Assembly: GCA_947044365.1 (NCBI GenBank)
Contig: OX345636.1
Location: forward strand, 15,549,115-15,613,114
Direction: 5' to 3'
Length of the DNA: 64,000 bases
Origin: Petrosia ficiformis
Lineage: Eukaryota; Porifera; Demospongiae; Haplosclerida; Petrosiidae
A model generated the notes under the pieces. It saw nothing but the letters and a program-made list of their open reading frames with translations, was not told where the DNA came from and searched no databases. Both the position numbers and the translations under genes were made by a program. Shown here piece after piece: positions 34,451-46,080 of this stretch; position 1 is the stretch's first letter, and every line of letters begins with the position of its first letter.

Positions 34451-35629
34451 GAAAAGGTATGTGTGTATTAAAGCTTATATATGTATATATTACCATAGAT
34501 TTCAGCTCATCACTTGCAATTAAAATGTATGGGTGGCCATTTTTTTTATGTGCCATCCCTACATAGAGAGTACTACTGTACCCTCTGATTACTCTTTAGC
34601 TGAAAGATTTTAGTATCATTATACTAGTCTCTCCTCAATCATACAAATTACACTGCTCCTGGGGGTGTGTGGGGTATGCTCTTACAGGAAATTTTAAATA
34701 TTTAGGTTCTCTGAAGTTTGGCTTCTGGGGACCCACAAGGGTCATAACTGAGATGATATTGCATGTTGAAATAAATAAATTTGGTCTGAAACACTGATTT
34801 GTTTTACTAATAATTACTTAACGATATAAATCATTGTTCATAGCTAAAGTTGGGGTAATTGTGCTCAAAGCAATACTTCACTCTTGAATGTTTTGAATAG
34901 CTATTTAATTAACATAGTTAGGAATATTACTTATTTATAGGTTAGATACTGTACATGTATTTGAGGTTTCCACATGCAACAGAACTACCGTGGAAACAGT
35001 TTAATTACTGAGAGCAGATCCTTAATGTTTCCAAGTTAGTTCTATAGACCCCTTTTTAAATACTTACATAGCAAGAATCATTAATTGATTTATATAGCCT
35101 GCAGAGCATAATATTAATATTAATAATTGAAACATGTAACCAAATGAGGGTTAAAATAACCTGTTAATACATAGGCAGGCCATTTATATAGAAATTGCAA
35201 CTCATAATCATAATGCTTACTTGCATCTCCCAGTAAACACATAATTTTAGGTAAATATTACACTAATATGTGACCCTCAAAATGGTGGATATCTACTAGT
35301 ACTGTTGCAACTTACTAATTGGATAATGACAAGTAGTGATTTATTTCTTTTCATCTTGATCTGTATTGACTAGTATATGAACTACATGCTATAATAAAGA
35401 ATGGAAAATCTAATAGTAATTAAATGCAAATGCAATAGCTAATGCCCACACTTTAGTGACTTTCTAGGTATAATCAACAGATCTAGCATTACAACAAACT
35501 TTGTTTCTCTAAAATTTCTATATGCAACAGGTTTACTAAATATTTAGCTATAGGTTTACTAATCAATTAAAATCAGGTTTAGTATGGGATTTAGAAACTT
35601 CTAATTGACTAAACAGGTTGTAGTGTTTT
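34451..35629. other. Noncoding AT-rich spacer
   Basis: I see no gene or known repeat here. Confidence 0.4.
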
Positions 35630-36248
35630 AAGGTTGTACTAGGGGGAGAGGTAGATGAAACTCCAATCGGTTTCTAGTTTTGCCAGCTTCTTGCTGCATA
35701 CAATCTGGTTCAATTCTGTATCTTTTGGAAGCCACACCCACCCCGGGGGTATAATTATTGGGCCTAAATGTTTTCACTGATAGTTTATTTTCAGAAACAA
35801 AGCTAAACACACCCTTCGGGTGCTGGAGAGGGCGGTAGGCGGGAAACCCTGGCAGGGTAACTGTAGTTGCTCTCTGAGAAAGATCGGAGTTTGATAGTGT
35901 CTAGAAAGGTAGATTTTATGGTTTCAGTGAAAAGCTACAGAATTCAGCTTTCTTCAGCCTCTTGTAAGTATAAAAGTAAAATGAATTTTCAGAAAACGGC
36001 TCTATTTGTTTTCTCAAAATACATTGTACTTAGTGCACGCCATGATTGGTGGGCGTGGCTTTCGTGGTTTTGTACTTATTGCGATTGCAAAAATGGCAGA
36101 TTTAAACCATATTTCTTCAATTACAGGACAATATAAAGCTGATCAGAAGATATGAAGGTTGCTATTAGACCAGGTTAGAGTCATATTATATAATATTCTA
36201 TTTTGAAAGTGATTAGAGTCACATCCGCCCACTTCCTAGTACTACCTC
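35630..36248. mobile_element. MITE with AAGGTGGTACTAGGG-type termini, copy 2
   Basis: The left end AAGGTTGTACTAGGGGG and right end CCTAGTACTACCT are imperfect inverted repeats. The interior matches 6372-7262 and 59032-59633, for example the CGATCGGAG-like phrase and the GGGGGTATAATTATTGGGCC phrase. The 89-codon open frame inside is shared between copies, but only because the DNA is conserved. Confidence 0.75.
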
Positions 36249-36782
36249 AATGATTATTTATATATATCCTGATACAACAAAACTTCAAAGTAACAATAGG
36301 TCTTGTAAATCAGATATAAAACCTGAGATGGACCACAGCAACACAGACAAAACATTAGGAGAAGCTACATACAACTAAATTAGTTTGGTTTTCCGGAATA
36401 TAACAGGGCTATTCATGCTATAACAGAATTATAATCGACTCGCCCTTAGGCTCGGTGATTATAAATCTGATATAACACTTGTAACTAGGTATGTTATAAC
36501 ATACATATCTTACATGCAATGACTTCATAGCCATACATTTTGAAATGAGCATGTAGGTTTATATTTTGAATATAAACCTGGTAAGAGGTTCATATTTAAA
36601 ATATAAACCTGGAGCAAATATCCATACTCAGAAGGTGTGGCTTTCACAATGGTGGACTGAAGTCTAATGGGATTGAATCTCCATGATTAGTTATATCATA
36701 TGTTAGTCTCACAAGCCGGACCCATACCATGAGAAAGAGTCTGGTTGCATGGTAAACATTATGGAGTGCCGTTTGCGTCAAC
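36249..36782. other. Noncoding spacer
   Basis: No gene is seen. A palindromic phrase GGTTTATATTTTGAATATAAACC is at about 36558-36580, with a relative repeated just after it. Confidence 0.4.
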
Positions 36783-37063
36783 ATTATTCGCGTCTCTCGA
36801 CTCAAACAACATGGATGATAACCCTAACGATCCCAAGGCCTAAACTGGGGGGGTTCCGCCCCCCCAGACCTCCCCTCGGATATACTTTATCCAACGTCTC
36901 ATATGATATCTCATGTCGGATATAGTATATCGGATGTCGGATATAGTATATCCGACGTCTGATATGATATTGGATGTCGGATATAGTATATCAGAAGGGG
37001 TAATAATGGAGCAGCCAACACAAAACAATTTTGACTCATTTGGCACCCAATAAAACATAAGTT
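36783..37063 (-). mobile_element. Short version of the satellite-bearing element
   Basis: Its right end (37010-37063, reverse complement of TGGGTGCCAAATGAGTCAAAA) matches the start of the satellite region at 54238. Its left end (36783-36875, with ATCCCAAGGCCTAAACTGGG) matches 60405-60490 in reverse. Between the ends lie about three satellite monomers (GTCGGATATAGTATATC). So one compact element joins the two ends that bound the large satellite region. Confidence 0.7.
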
Positions 37064-37344
37064 TGTTCAAGGAAGCTGTATAGTTACACATATGACATCA
37101 CAAATGTAATAAATGAAATCCAGTGTGTAATAATACAAATATGCCTTGGTTGTGTGTAAAAAGCATATTAGCTTACTTCCGCTTTGCTTTCAAAGACTCG
37201 TAGCCCATATCCAAATCTACTCAATGATGTCACAAAATGGATATGTTAATAATGACCTTTTATGACGTTCTGCAATCTGATTGGGGCGCAGCTTTTCATG
37301 CATCAGGAACAAACTGATTGTATGCAACCAGACGTGTATATAGT

Positions 37345-37927
37345 ATTTGTGTTACCTTATAAACACCATGTAGATGCAATCTCGGGACAAAAAGACAAGC
37401 AACCCTTGGAAAGTACAATTGGAAGAGTTCCATTGTCTAAACACTATGTAGTGAGGTCATACTCTAATCCAGACAGTGCCAAGGAACAGACAAAGAATAA
37501 TGGAAGGGAACAACCTGATTTTGCTGAATGCAATTACTCAGAATGTTTAAAAAAATTAGTAACTCATCAGTATAATGAGGCAGCTAAAAAAGTAGAAGAA
37601 TTTTATGTCAATGTGAAAGAGAACTTGAACAACGAGCAGTCAAAGGTAAGAAAAGCTGTAGTTAAGCATCAATCTGAAACTGAGAAGTTCTTTAGAAATC
37701 TGGACATAAATATAAAACATCAGTTGGATACTGGACGTGAGTGTGAATCCCAATTAACTAATGCTTTAGAGAGGCTGAAATCAGGTGATTCCTCAGCACT
37801 AGCTGTCATTAAAAAAATTCAAGACAGGATCACATCTTTAGAAAAAGAAAATGTTAGACTGAAACTCTGTGTTCAGAGGGAAGATAGTAAGATTCCCATG
37901 TCATCAGAAAGTTTGTCGACCAGTTAG
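37345..37927 (+). pseudogene. Coiled-coil protein exon, copy 2, truncated
   Basis: This is a paralogue of 4258-4937. It opens after a TATATAG acceptor-like site and keeps the frame to a TAG at 37925-37927, where copy 1 has a His codon. About 30 C-terminal residues found in copy 1 are therefore lost, though their DNA persists to about 38031 with extra changes. The coiled-coil core is conserved. Many nonsynonymous changes suggest relaxed constraint or an old duplication. Function is unknown. Confidence 0.55.
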
Positions 37928-38217
37928 CGTGTTCATGGAGATCTAAAGAACTTATTGAAAGTATAAATTAAGACAAAACAGACCAGTACTGAAAATCCAG
38001 ATGATGTTGATAATAATTATACACTAATTTAACACTTTACAGTAAAATTAATAATTATTATAATAATGTTTATGAATTTTATTTTATGTGGAGGTTCATA
38101 TATAGATTTGAGGGGTGTTGTTTAATGGATACGAAGTGAAATATTGGATTTGGAAAGAAATGTAAAGTACATAAATTATGGTGCTGATCAGAATGCTTCT
38201 TTTACATCAGGATAGAA

Positions 38218-39091
38218 AATTCATTCAATGATCCACCTGAAGAGTATGTACCTCAATTCTCCCAAGACATTCCTGACCAAGACGAAAACCAAGCTGAGGA
38301 CATACTACAAGAGGATTCAATAACAGTAGATTTATCTAATCAAAGCTTTTGTCTTGGGTTTGGGCCACGTTTAGACCCAAGTAATGTCATTACACCATCT
38401 CCTCCTGAATTAAATGTCAATTTTACTGACACAAACCAATGTACAGATGATGACACCACTGTATGTTGTTATCTATTTCCTAGCAGCAGGGTATGACACT
38501 ACAGAAGTAATTGCTGACATGCATGTCACAAACAAGGCAGGTGATTCTTTAGCAACAATCGAAGACTACATCAACAAGCAATATCCTGGTGATAAAAGCT
38601 TCACCCATAGGGGTGGCAAAATCTGTAAGTTTCCTCCTGGGCACAGAATTCGTATAGCAAAGTTCATTTAAATGATGAAAGATGTTAAAAAAAGCAAATT
38701 GCCAAGCACTGCTACTGGAAAGAAACGATCACATGATGAGGTGAATGAGACAGTCTCAGAAAAAGGTAGTAAAAGGAGAAAAACAGCCAACTTGAAGTCA
38801 GCAACAAATCCACGCGACTTGTACAGCAACATAAGAAGCAGCTTCATTAAATGGCAACGCTCACAGTCTGAAGAAATACAAAATCTAAAAGAAAACACCA
38901 ACTTCAACATTACAATAGAATTGGATGAGTTAAGTGGTGAGTACATGACAGAAATAAGATGTAAATGTGAGTCCAATATATTGCTTCTCACGGTGAACAA
39001 CAAAGCCACAATCTCGAATTGGACTCGCCATATTCAAAAAAATTATCATGCATTAAAACAAAAACTCCAGAAGATAAGCAGACGTCAATGA
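38218..39091 (+). pseudogene. N-terminal part of the transposase-Ulp1-PHD element
   Basis: A frame from about 38218 to 38466 (with SFNDPPEEYVPQFS) is acidic and unrecognised. Near 38465 it passes by a frame change into 38480-38671, which carries KICKFPPGHRIRI. A TAA (38669-38671) is followed directly by an in-frame ATG, and the same frame runs on to 39091 with a basic, nuclear-type segment. It is probably the N-terminal DNA-binding or regulatory part of the protein that continues at 39290. The indel and stop show decay. Confidence 0.6.
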
Positions 39092-39289
39092 ACCAATTTG
39101 TTTTCTCAGCCTCCTCAATATCAGGCAAGCAATGTTGACCCAAATTCAGCAAATAGCCACCGTTTGACTTCTCCATCCACAAAAGCTAGCCAGGATTTTC
39201 TCAAAACCCCTTTCATTGCTCCAATCGTATGAGAGGGGTGAGCTTAAAAACAGATTGGTCACGAGAAACAAGAGCAAAACTAAAACTTC

Positions 39290-41255
39290 TTGACATCGTA
39301 CTTTTCAGTATTGAATGAAATTGATCTGCTGATTAAACAAAATGACAAATTAAAGGGATTACTTAAGTCCACACAAGTAGCAATTCATCAAGGCACCAAT
39401 GTACATACTGATGTACCTTCATTGTTTGCAAAGTTAATGGAAAACACAGAAAGAAACTGCCAAAAAGCTCCCAAAAACAGAAGATTTACAGAGGTCATTA
39501 CAAAATTTGCAACTTCCCTTTTTATTTACTCAGGACCTCTTGCGTACAATTTTATACAGCAAAATATGCCTACAGCTCTTCCTCATCTTCACACAGTTCA
39601 GAGAAATGTCAATAAAGAATATCATATTATCAAAGATGGTGAATTTAGGTTTCAAGAACGTCTTCAACACTTGAATAAGCACAAGTGTGCCAAAATCGTC
39701 TCAGTTGGCGAAGATGCCACTTGGCTCATTTCAAGGGTGGATTATGATAGCAGCAATGACCAGCTGGTGGGTTTCGTCCTTCCAGTGGACAGTTCTGGAT
39801 TGCCAAAATTTGATTCATTTGTTGCTTCATCATTCGATGCCATAGAAAAACATTTCTCAGTGGGGATAATTGCTAAATATGCCTTTTTATATAATTATGG
39901 TACAGCCATTGAGCAAATTTGTCCCAACTTTTATCCTTGCTTGCTTATCAAGTGATAATCAGTTTACTGCAGTGCATGTCATGCAGAAGTGGAAGTACAT
40001 ACACTCTGAGTGCGTTAAATTAGGCATACATGTAGTTAGTTTTGGTGCAGATGGAGATTCTCGAGAAATGAAAAGTATGCGAGTGTCATGTTACTTACAG
40101 TATAAGCCCGACAGCAGTTTGCAATTCTCACCCTCGTCTTTCCTACCAAAAATGAAGCTACTGAAAGATTGGATGGAATGGTTTGCTCTGAAATATCCAA
40201 CCAGCATCTGCTATATACAAGACACAGTTCACATTGCTGTGAAAATGAAGTCATGCCTTTTGAAGCCTTCTATTGTACTACCTCTTGGTAAATACACAGC
40301 GGAATGCATAGCTTATCAACAATTAAAACCATTTTTCATAAGGGAGAACACAGATTACGAGAAAAGGACCTCAATGAGAAGGATAAACAAAAGGATAAAA
40401 AAAATCCCAGATGCCCTTGGTACTTACTACTACCTGGAGGTATTACGCTGTGTTGTTGATAGCTATCTTGACAAACAACTCTCACCACTAGTTAGAGTGG
40501 AAAAAATCTGGTATGCAGTGTTTTTTCTAAGATGTTGGCGAGAGTATATTGGTGTGAACAAACAATACACATTGGAGAGCAACTTTCTCTCACAAAATGC
40601 ATACATGTGTGTGGAACTGAATGCGCATGGCTTGATTATCCTCCTTATCATTCTAAGAGATACCAATCAGTACACTGCATTCATGCCTTGGCTACTTGGA
40701 TCTCAAACTTGTGAGAAAGCATTTCGAGCAGCAAGAAGCATTACTTCAACATTCTCAACAATTATAAATTTTAGTATGCTCGGTTTATTAAGACAACTCC
40801 ACAGAATGGAGATCCAACTCAAACTTGAAGCAGAGGGTGAGAATGCAATTGTTTATCCCCGTGTAGAGCAACACCAAAAAAAAGAAGGATACCTGAAACA
40901 GTTTGAATACGACCTATCAAAAATAACCAATGAACAAATAAATGAGGCGGTTAAAACGGGAAAAATAATAGCAAAAGCAGCCATAGAGGAACTAGGAATG
41001 AAAGATGCTTTAAAAGAAGTAGGTTGCTTTGAGAACCCTTCTAAACCAGAACTCACAAGTAAGAACAAGGCAGCAAAGGATGATGAAGAAGATGACAATG
41101 GAAGCAATGATGAATTAGATGGTGAACTTTATGATGATGATCTGGAGCCAATATCAGAAGATATTAAGAAACTAGAAAAAACAATCATCGATGAAACGCT
41201 TTCACAGAAGTTGCATCAGAGAGTGTCCAAATCTGAGCTCCTTACCACTATATAA
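39290..41255 (+). pseudogene. DDE-like transposase domain of the Ulp1-PHD element
   Basis: Two overlapping frames (39290-39955 and 39870-41255) form one protein with a single frame change near 39890. Candidate catalytic residues are Asp in GADGDSR (40050-40058), Asp in QDTVHI (40221-40223) and Glu in SQTCEKAF (40713-40715). Conserved-looking phrases such as NAYMCVELNAH and FFLRCWREY resemble large proteins repeated in cnidarian and sponge genomes, as I recall them, but I cannot name the superfamily. The C-terminal 100 residues are acidic. A TAA at 41253-41255 ends the frame, yet the same frame continues open to 41633, so the downstream Ulp1 part was once fused. Confidence 0.7.
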
Positions 41256-42466
41256 AAAAAGGACAGCAAAGACAACTCAACAACAGTTTCTTTTTCACAG
41301 ACACCTCATAACAATAGCAAGTACTCACTGTTCGTCTCGGTACAACATAAAGGGAACGAACTTTATATTCAAAAGTCTACAGCAGTGTGGTTATTTTCAG
41401 AAGGTGAACGGGTTTCTACAGATCGGCTTGTTCGAGTTAGGTGCAATCAGCCTTTTTGTGAAAAAACAAACAAATCCCTTACTGAACAGTCAAGCCCAAC
41501 TAACACAATAAATGTGGGTGATATATGTGTTTTTATCCTTTCAGAGGATAAATTCAACATAGGACGGGTATTGCAATTCGCTTACCATAATGAGTCTCTA
41601 AAAAAGCAAGGGAATATAAGGGCAAAACAGTAAATTTAGCAGCATAAAATATCGCTGACGTTGGCATTCTATGTTCATGGTACACACAATCTAATTCTGA
41701 CAGGACATTCATCCTAAATACTGAAAAAGATGAAGTAGTTGTCCATCAATACCAGCCCACCTCATCTTATTTGTGTACATTGACACATGACTCAACAGTT
41801 TGTGAAGAAGAAAGTAGTTCCTTCATGAAACGGAATGAATCAGAAGGAATCACTATGGCAAAGCAGTTGACACTGAGTGATCAGTCTCTTGCACTGATCA
41901 AGAAGTTGTTAGAAGAAAAAACTACCATGAGTATAAAAAAGGATTCACAGTCACCAAATCAAGCTGGTGATGAATCATACTCGAAAAGGCATTCTAACAT
42001 TTGGGTCAGCTTCAAACAACTACAGTTAAATCAAGATGACAAAAGAATCCTAGCCAATGGTCAATGGCTCAATGACAAACATATATCTATGGCACAGAGT
42101 TTAATCCAAAACCAGTTCCCCAAATTGAATGGCTTAATGTCATCACTGTTACAGCTGAACAAACCACTTCCTAACTCAACAAATGCCTTACAAGTTATCA
42201 ATACAGGCAGGTCACATTGGGTATTAATTTCCACTATAAACTGCCTTCAGGGGGAGGTAAGACTCTATAATCCTTTGTATACTTCCTTAAGCAGCGAGAC
42301 AAAAACAATTATTGCTCAACTCATGTGTACTGAAAAACCTTCAGTAGCAGTACACATCATGAATGTGTCAAAGCACGCTGGAACTCAAGATTGTGGCCTA
42401 TTTGTAATCGCATTTATGACCTCTCTAGCATATGGTAATAATCCAACAACAGAGGTATATCACTAA
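41256..42466 (+). pseudogene. Linker plus Ulp1/SENP-type (C48) protease domain
   Basis: 41256-41633 continues the transposase frame after its stop. A frame change and a TAA near 41646 follow, and the frame resumes from about 41655 to 42466. The last 150 residues match the Ulp1 fold: ANGQWLNDKHIS, SHWVLIS with the active-site His (42215-42217), YNPLY where the usual Asp is Asn (42269-42271), and GTQDCGLFVIAF with the Gln and catalytic Cys (42392-42394). Such proteases remove SUMO or related modifiers. Several DNA transposon families carry one, and here it was part of the same polypeptide as the transposase. Confidence 0.75.
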
Positions 42467-42472
42467 GATGAA

Positions 42473-42775
42473 ATGAGGGCTCATTTATCAACTTGCTTTG
42501 AGAAAAAAGTGATGCAATGCTTTCCAACTTCGAAAAAAAGACGGATAAGCGGCAGCATAGTGAAAATGACAAAAATAGCTGTTTACTGTACATGTCGATT
42601 GTCATACTGTGATGATCCTGATAAAAGTGAAAAAATGATATGCTGTGTTACTTGTAAACAAATGGTTACACACTCATTGTATTTCTGAAGAGTTAAAGCA
42701 GAGAGTCCAGCAGAAAAATTGGTATTGTGAAAAGTGTACAAGAGACACTCAGGCTTTGAACCCTTAAACTTACAC
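42473..42775 (+). pseudogene. PHD finger at the C-terminus of the same element
   Basis: VYCTCRLSYCDD and KMICCVTCKQ form the first half of a PHD zinc finger. After a one-base frame change near 42665, HTHCISEEL and NWYCEKCTR complete it, followed by a stop at about 42773. PHD fingers bind histone tails, so targeting of chromatin is a plausible role. The frame before this segment carries a TAA (42464-42466). Confidence 0.7.
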
Positions 42776-42899
42776 ATTAATTTAAACTGATTGAGTTTTT
42801 CTACATATACAGATGATTACATGTATGTCTATGTATATACAATACTTTATCCTTTTTCCTCTAAATTAACAAACAACTAACTTACTGACTCCATTATTT

Positions 42900-43075
42900 T
42901 GAAAAATTGACAAAATTCAGAGCTCAAATCTCTGAAATTATACTACAAATCTTTCAAATCCAAGTGAAATCTCTGAAATCTTTTAGAATCTTCCAAGAAT
43001 CTTCAAATCTGGTTTGAATCTCCAAATCTTGAAATCCTCACGAAATCCGTAAATCTCTGTTAATCTCAAATCTCG
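42900..43075. repeat. Degenerate AAATCT-type tandem repeat
   Basis: The phrase AAATCTCTGAAATC and relatives recur about ten times at irregular spacing between the PHD exon and the inverted Death-domain copy. It may be the terminal or subterminal repeat of the Ulp1-PHD element, or an independent minisatellite. Confidence 0.6.
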
Positions 43076-43404
43076 TACAGCATTATGGGGCGTGTTGGAC
43101 CCCTCTGTCTGTTCAGAAATTTACCACTTTGGAAAATTTTTCTTCTGATACGACTTGCCAGATTATTATCCCCACTCCCCTCCAGTGCTTTTATTACATC
43201 TTCCCACTTTGGATCTTCATTTCTCTTTAGCCAGTAGTCCAGACATTTCACTAGCACCCCATCATTAGATGGACTTGTTATCAACAAGTGTCTGAAATAA
43301 CTCACCGGAACATCTAAATGTTCCATTAAAAACTCAAGATCTGCACTAGCTTGTGTCCTTTAAAGTAGCTGACACTTCTTTCACTGTTAATTCGTGTGAG
43401 TCCT
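43066..43404 (-). pseudogene. Death-domain protein, copy 3 (inverted), frameshifted
   Basis: The second exon of the Death-domain gene is present in reverse, starting after an AG at 43405-43406. A short insertion near 43345 creates a TAG and shifts the frame. The remaining frame 43326-43066 encodes HLDVPVSYFRHLL, then YWLKRNEDPKWEDVIKAL, then SRIRRKI. The first exon seen in the other copies is missing. The end diverges into NRQRGPTRP. Confidence 0.75.
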
Positions 43405-43409
43405 CTAAA

Positions 43410-43867
43410 ACAATAATGGTGATAACTTTATTTACGATTTAATAATTATAATGGCTAAGCATCAAGCTAGCACTAGGAGTAGTTGCTCCTCCCAAAAAAA
43501 ATCAGCTCCAGAGGCAGATAGAAATGTTAACAGACACGTCTTCCTCTTCTCAACCAATCTTTGAATGAACTTCATTCTCCATATGGCATTAGAGATGTAC
43601 ATCATAATTTCATTTTGCTAACGGTTTAAAAATGCTATTGAAAAGTATTAAAATAGTAAAGAACTGAATAAAAATATGCAAACACTCTGAAAATATCATG
43701 TACCTTACCAGTCACCTTCTGCGCTTGTGAACAAAGTATCAGCACACTCAGACGAGTAAAAACGTATCAAGTCAACAATGGATCAAGAGAGGCTGAGTAT
43801 TAATAATTAAAAAGAAAAGTTGAAGGGGGGCTGCAGCCCCCTGAGCCCCCCTGCTTCCTACGCCTAT
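43410..43867. other. Noncoding spacer with a GC-rich end
   Basis: No gene is seen. GGGGGGCTGCAGCCCCCTGAGC near 43826 and CTTCCTACGCC close by look like a transposon terminus, but no partner end was found. Confidence 0.35.
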
Positions 43868-44428
43868 GATATATATGAGGAAGGCTACACTCTTGACCAC
43901 ATTTCACACTAGTAGTATAAGCTCATAATATACATACATCTTTTATGGGTTAGTAAGTTTATAATTATTTACGTATAGTTTTAGGTGTACATGTATGTAT
44001 AGATTTATGTGTAGATGTATAGATTTATGTGTAGATGTAGATGTAGGTGTAGTCATCCTTCGCTTTACTTCCTTGCTTTCATGGCAAATCTCCTTTTATT
44101 TCACAGCCCTTCTGCTGCTATTGTGGACTTCCTGGGTTTTTAATGATATTCATTTTGCTATGTCCATGGTTACCTTCTGATACTAGCATCTTATCATGAC
44201 AGCCGTCATAGTATTTCTACACAAAACAAGAAGGAGACACACCCCAATCAATTCAGATATAATTATATAGAATCTTGTTCGTAATTAAACAAGTTTAGAT
44301 TAAACATGCAATTAGATATTTATGGTAATGTATATGGCATTATGCTCACCGCAATTATGTAAACTGTTATTATAATATTTTGAATTAATGAATATAAAGT
44401 AGTGCACCTACTATAGCTACCCTCAAAA

Positions 44429-44477
44429 GGCAGTGCACCAGCCCCCCTGTTCCTAACAGGGGGGCTGGTGCACTGCC
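44429..44477. other. Perfect 23-bp GC-rich hairpin
   Basis: The arms 44429-44451 and 44455-44477 are exact reverse complements with a 3-nt loop, in otherwise AT-rich DNA. The matching position in block B copy 1 is where the P-type transposon sits; only part of the right arm (GGCACTGGCCCC) appears to survive there. Confidence 0.85.
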
Positions 44478-45786
44478 CCTTTGTTGCCATATACACATAG
44501 ATGTAAAATCACTGTATGAATCACCTTACTCAGCATTGTTTAAACCATTGTGCAATTCTTTGTGTTCATTGAGAAATAACAGATAATCTTAACCTTACAG
44601 AAATTACCTAGATATTCATTGAAAAACAAGTGTATATAGAGAAAAAAAACATCCCTATATTTCCTTTGTGATGACTATGTATTAAGCATTGCTGATGGCA
44701 CTAGTGTCTCTACCTTTCTGTGTACTCGAAAGCTGGGGCCTGAAGAAGTAAGTGTAAGCCTGATTGCAGTCTAAGTACACAGATCTTTGATGAACTGACT
44801 GAAGTATTCCTACAAGGTTCTAAATGATGACTACTTCATATCTGAAACTTAACAACTTATTATACTTACTTGTTAAAGATTCTTGCATAATATTTATACT
44901 GTTTCTCTGCTATATACAACAGTTATTAGCAGTTTCTGAATCTTCCTGGCTTGTCTGTAGCTCGAAGAGCCTCGAACGTACGTTCTTTTACGCGCCACGC
45001 CCATTAATTGACCGAGCCCCCCAGGAATGACGCAACTTCCTTAACTACGGCAAGTGACACAAACCCGCAATTATAGGGATGGCGGCCCTACGGGCCATAA
45101 AAATGACAGACGACAAAGAATGTTTTGGAAAATTTTGTTAAGTACAATTTTTGTTGTTGAATAAATTGAATCTATAGATGAATGATTAAGCATGTAATAT
45201 CATGGCTTGTTGTGCATGCATGCCCTCCCCCCCAATTGAAATTGTTCCTACTCCTTGAAAGGTGAATTAATTGCATTAATGATAAAATACATTGTAAAAA
45301 TGTATAATTATGATGATGATACAAATTTAGATTCTCCCTGGGGATTCCCCATAATCATAACTTGCACATTCAGCACAAGAAAGACATAAATGTAACACAT
45401 TATTATTACAATAATTTTGCTGCAACAGCCTCTTTGATTTCAGATATAGCCAGATATAGTACATTTGTGTGTATGCATGTTTGTCTGTGACTGCTTTGAT
45501 GTAAGGATCAATATCAAACTGAAAAGGCATGGAACAAGCAAGGCTGGGATGGTTGTACAATCTCTCACTTTATATAAAAATGTTTATTTTTTAGAAACAC
45601 ATAGTTTGATCTACAACATTGTTTTTAGTTTTATTATTAGGCATTGCAAATTGGTCAGTTAGTGCTGACACTAGTCGGCATTACAAATATCCTATATATT
45701 TTCTATTTTCTAAAAGGAACAACATCAATTTTTCTCATCATAAAAAGCCATTTACCTTGCACATTACCACTATTATCATACTTATT

Positions 45787-45951
45787 AAAGTGTGAGCTAA
45801 ATAAAATAACATGATAAATAATTCTGAAATGCAGAACGCTTCAACTCAAAAGTCTTCTTTAGCTCTATGCCTGTATGGGTCGAAACGTTCTGCATTTCAG
45901 AATTATTTATCATGTTATTTTAGCTCAATAAAATCTCACACTTTAATCTAA
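45787..45951. mobile_element. Short hairpin MITE (copy in block B2)
   Basis: This is the partner of 26384-26554, with the phrase GAAACGTTCTGCATTTCAGA on one arm and its relative on the other. Confidence 0.75.
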
Positions 45952-46080
45952 CAACATGATAACAAATATCTATGAAGTTATTACAATACTTAAGTTTGCA
46001 CGTTTATGTTGGAAAAAATGAAAAACAAGTTTAAAAATATAAGGTATATTTAATATTTAAAAACATTTTGTCCTGGTTCA

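Larger units (their letters stand above)
43868..46080. repeat. Block B copy 2, noncoding part
   Basis: Collinear with 14755-15520, 20003-20060 and 25340-26685, but without the P-type and integrase-type transposons. This is the best available approximation of the pre-insertion arrangement. It contains the hairpin at 44429-44477 and the MITE at 45787-45951. No gene is supported. Confidence 0.75.

Noticed and set aside
35867..36136. 89-codon open frame conserved between MITE copies (also minus strand at 59134-59412)
   Set aside because: All frames of the MITE are conserved, and the other copies have no start or consistent length, so coding is not supported.
43440..43868. Additional hAT-like MITE with a GC-rich terminus
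   Set aside because: Only one terminus-like sequence is visible; no matching second end or duplication was found.
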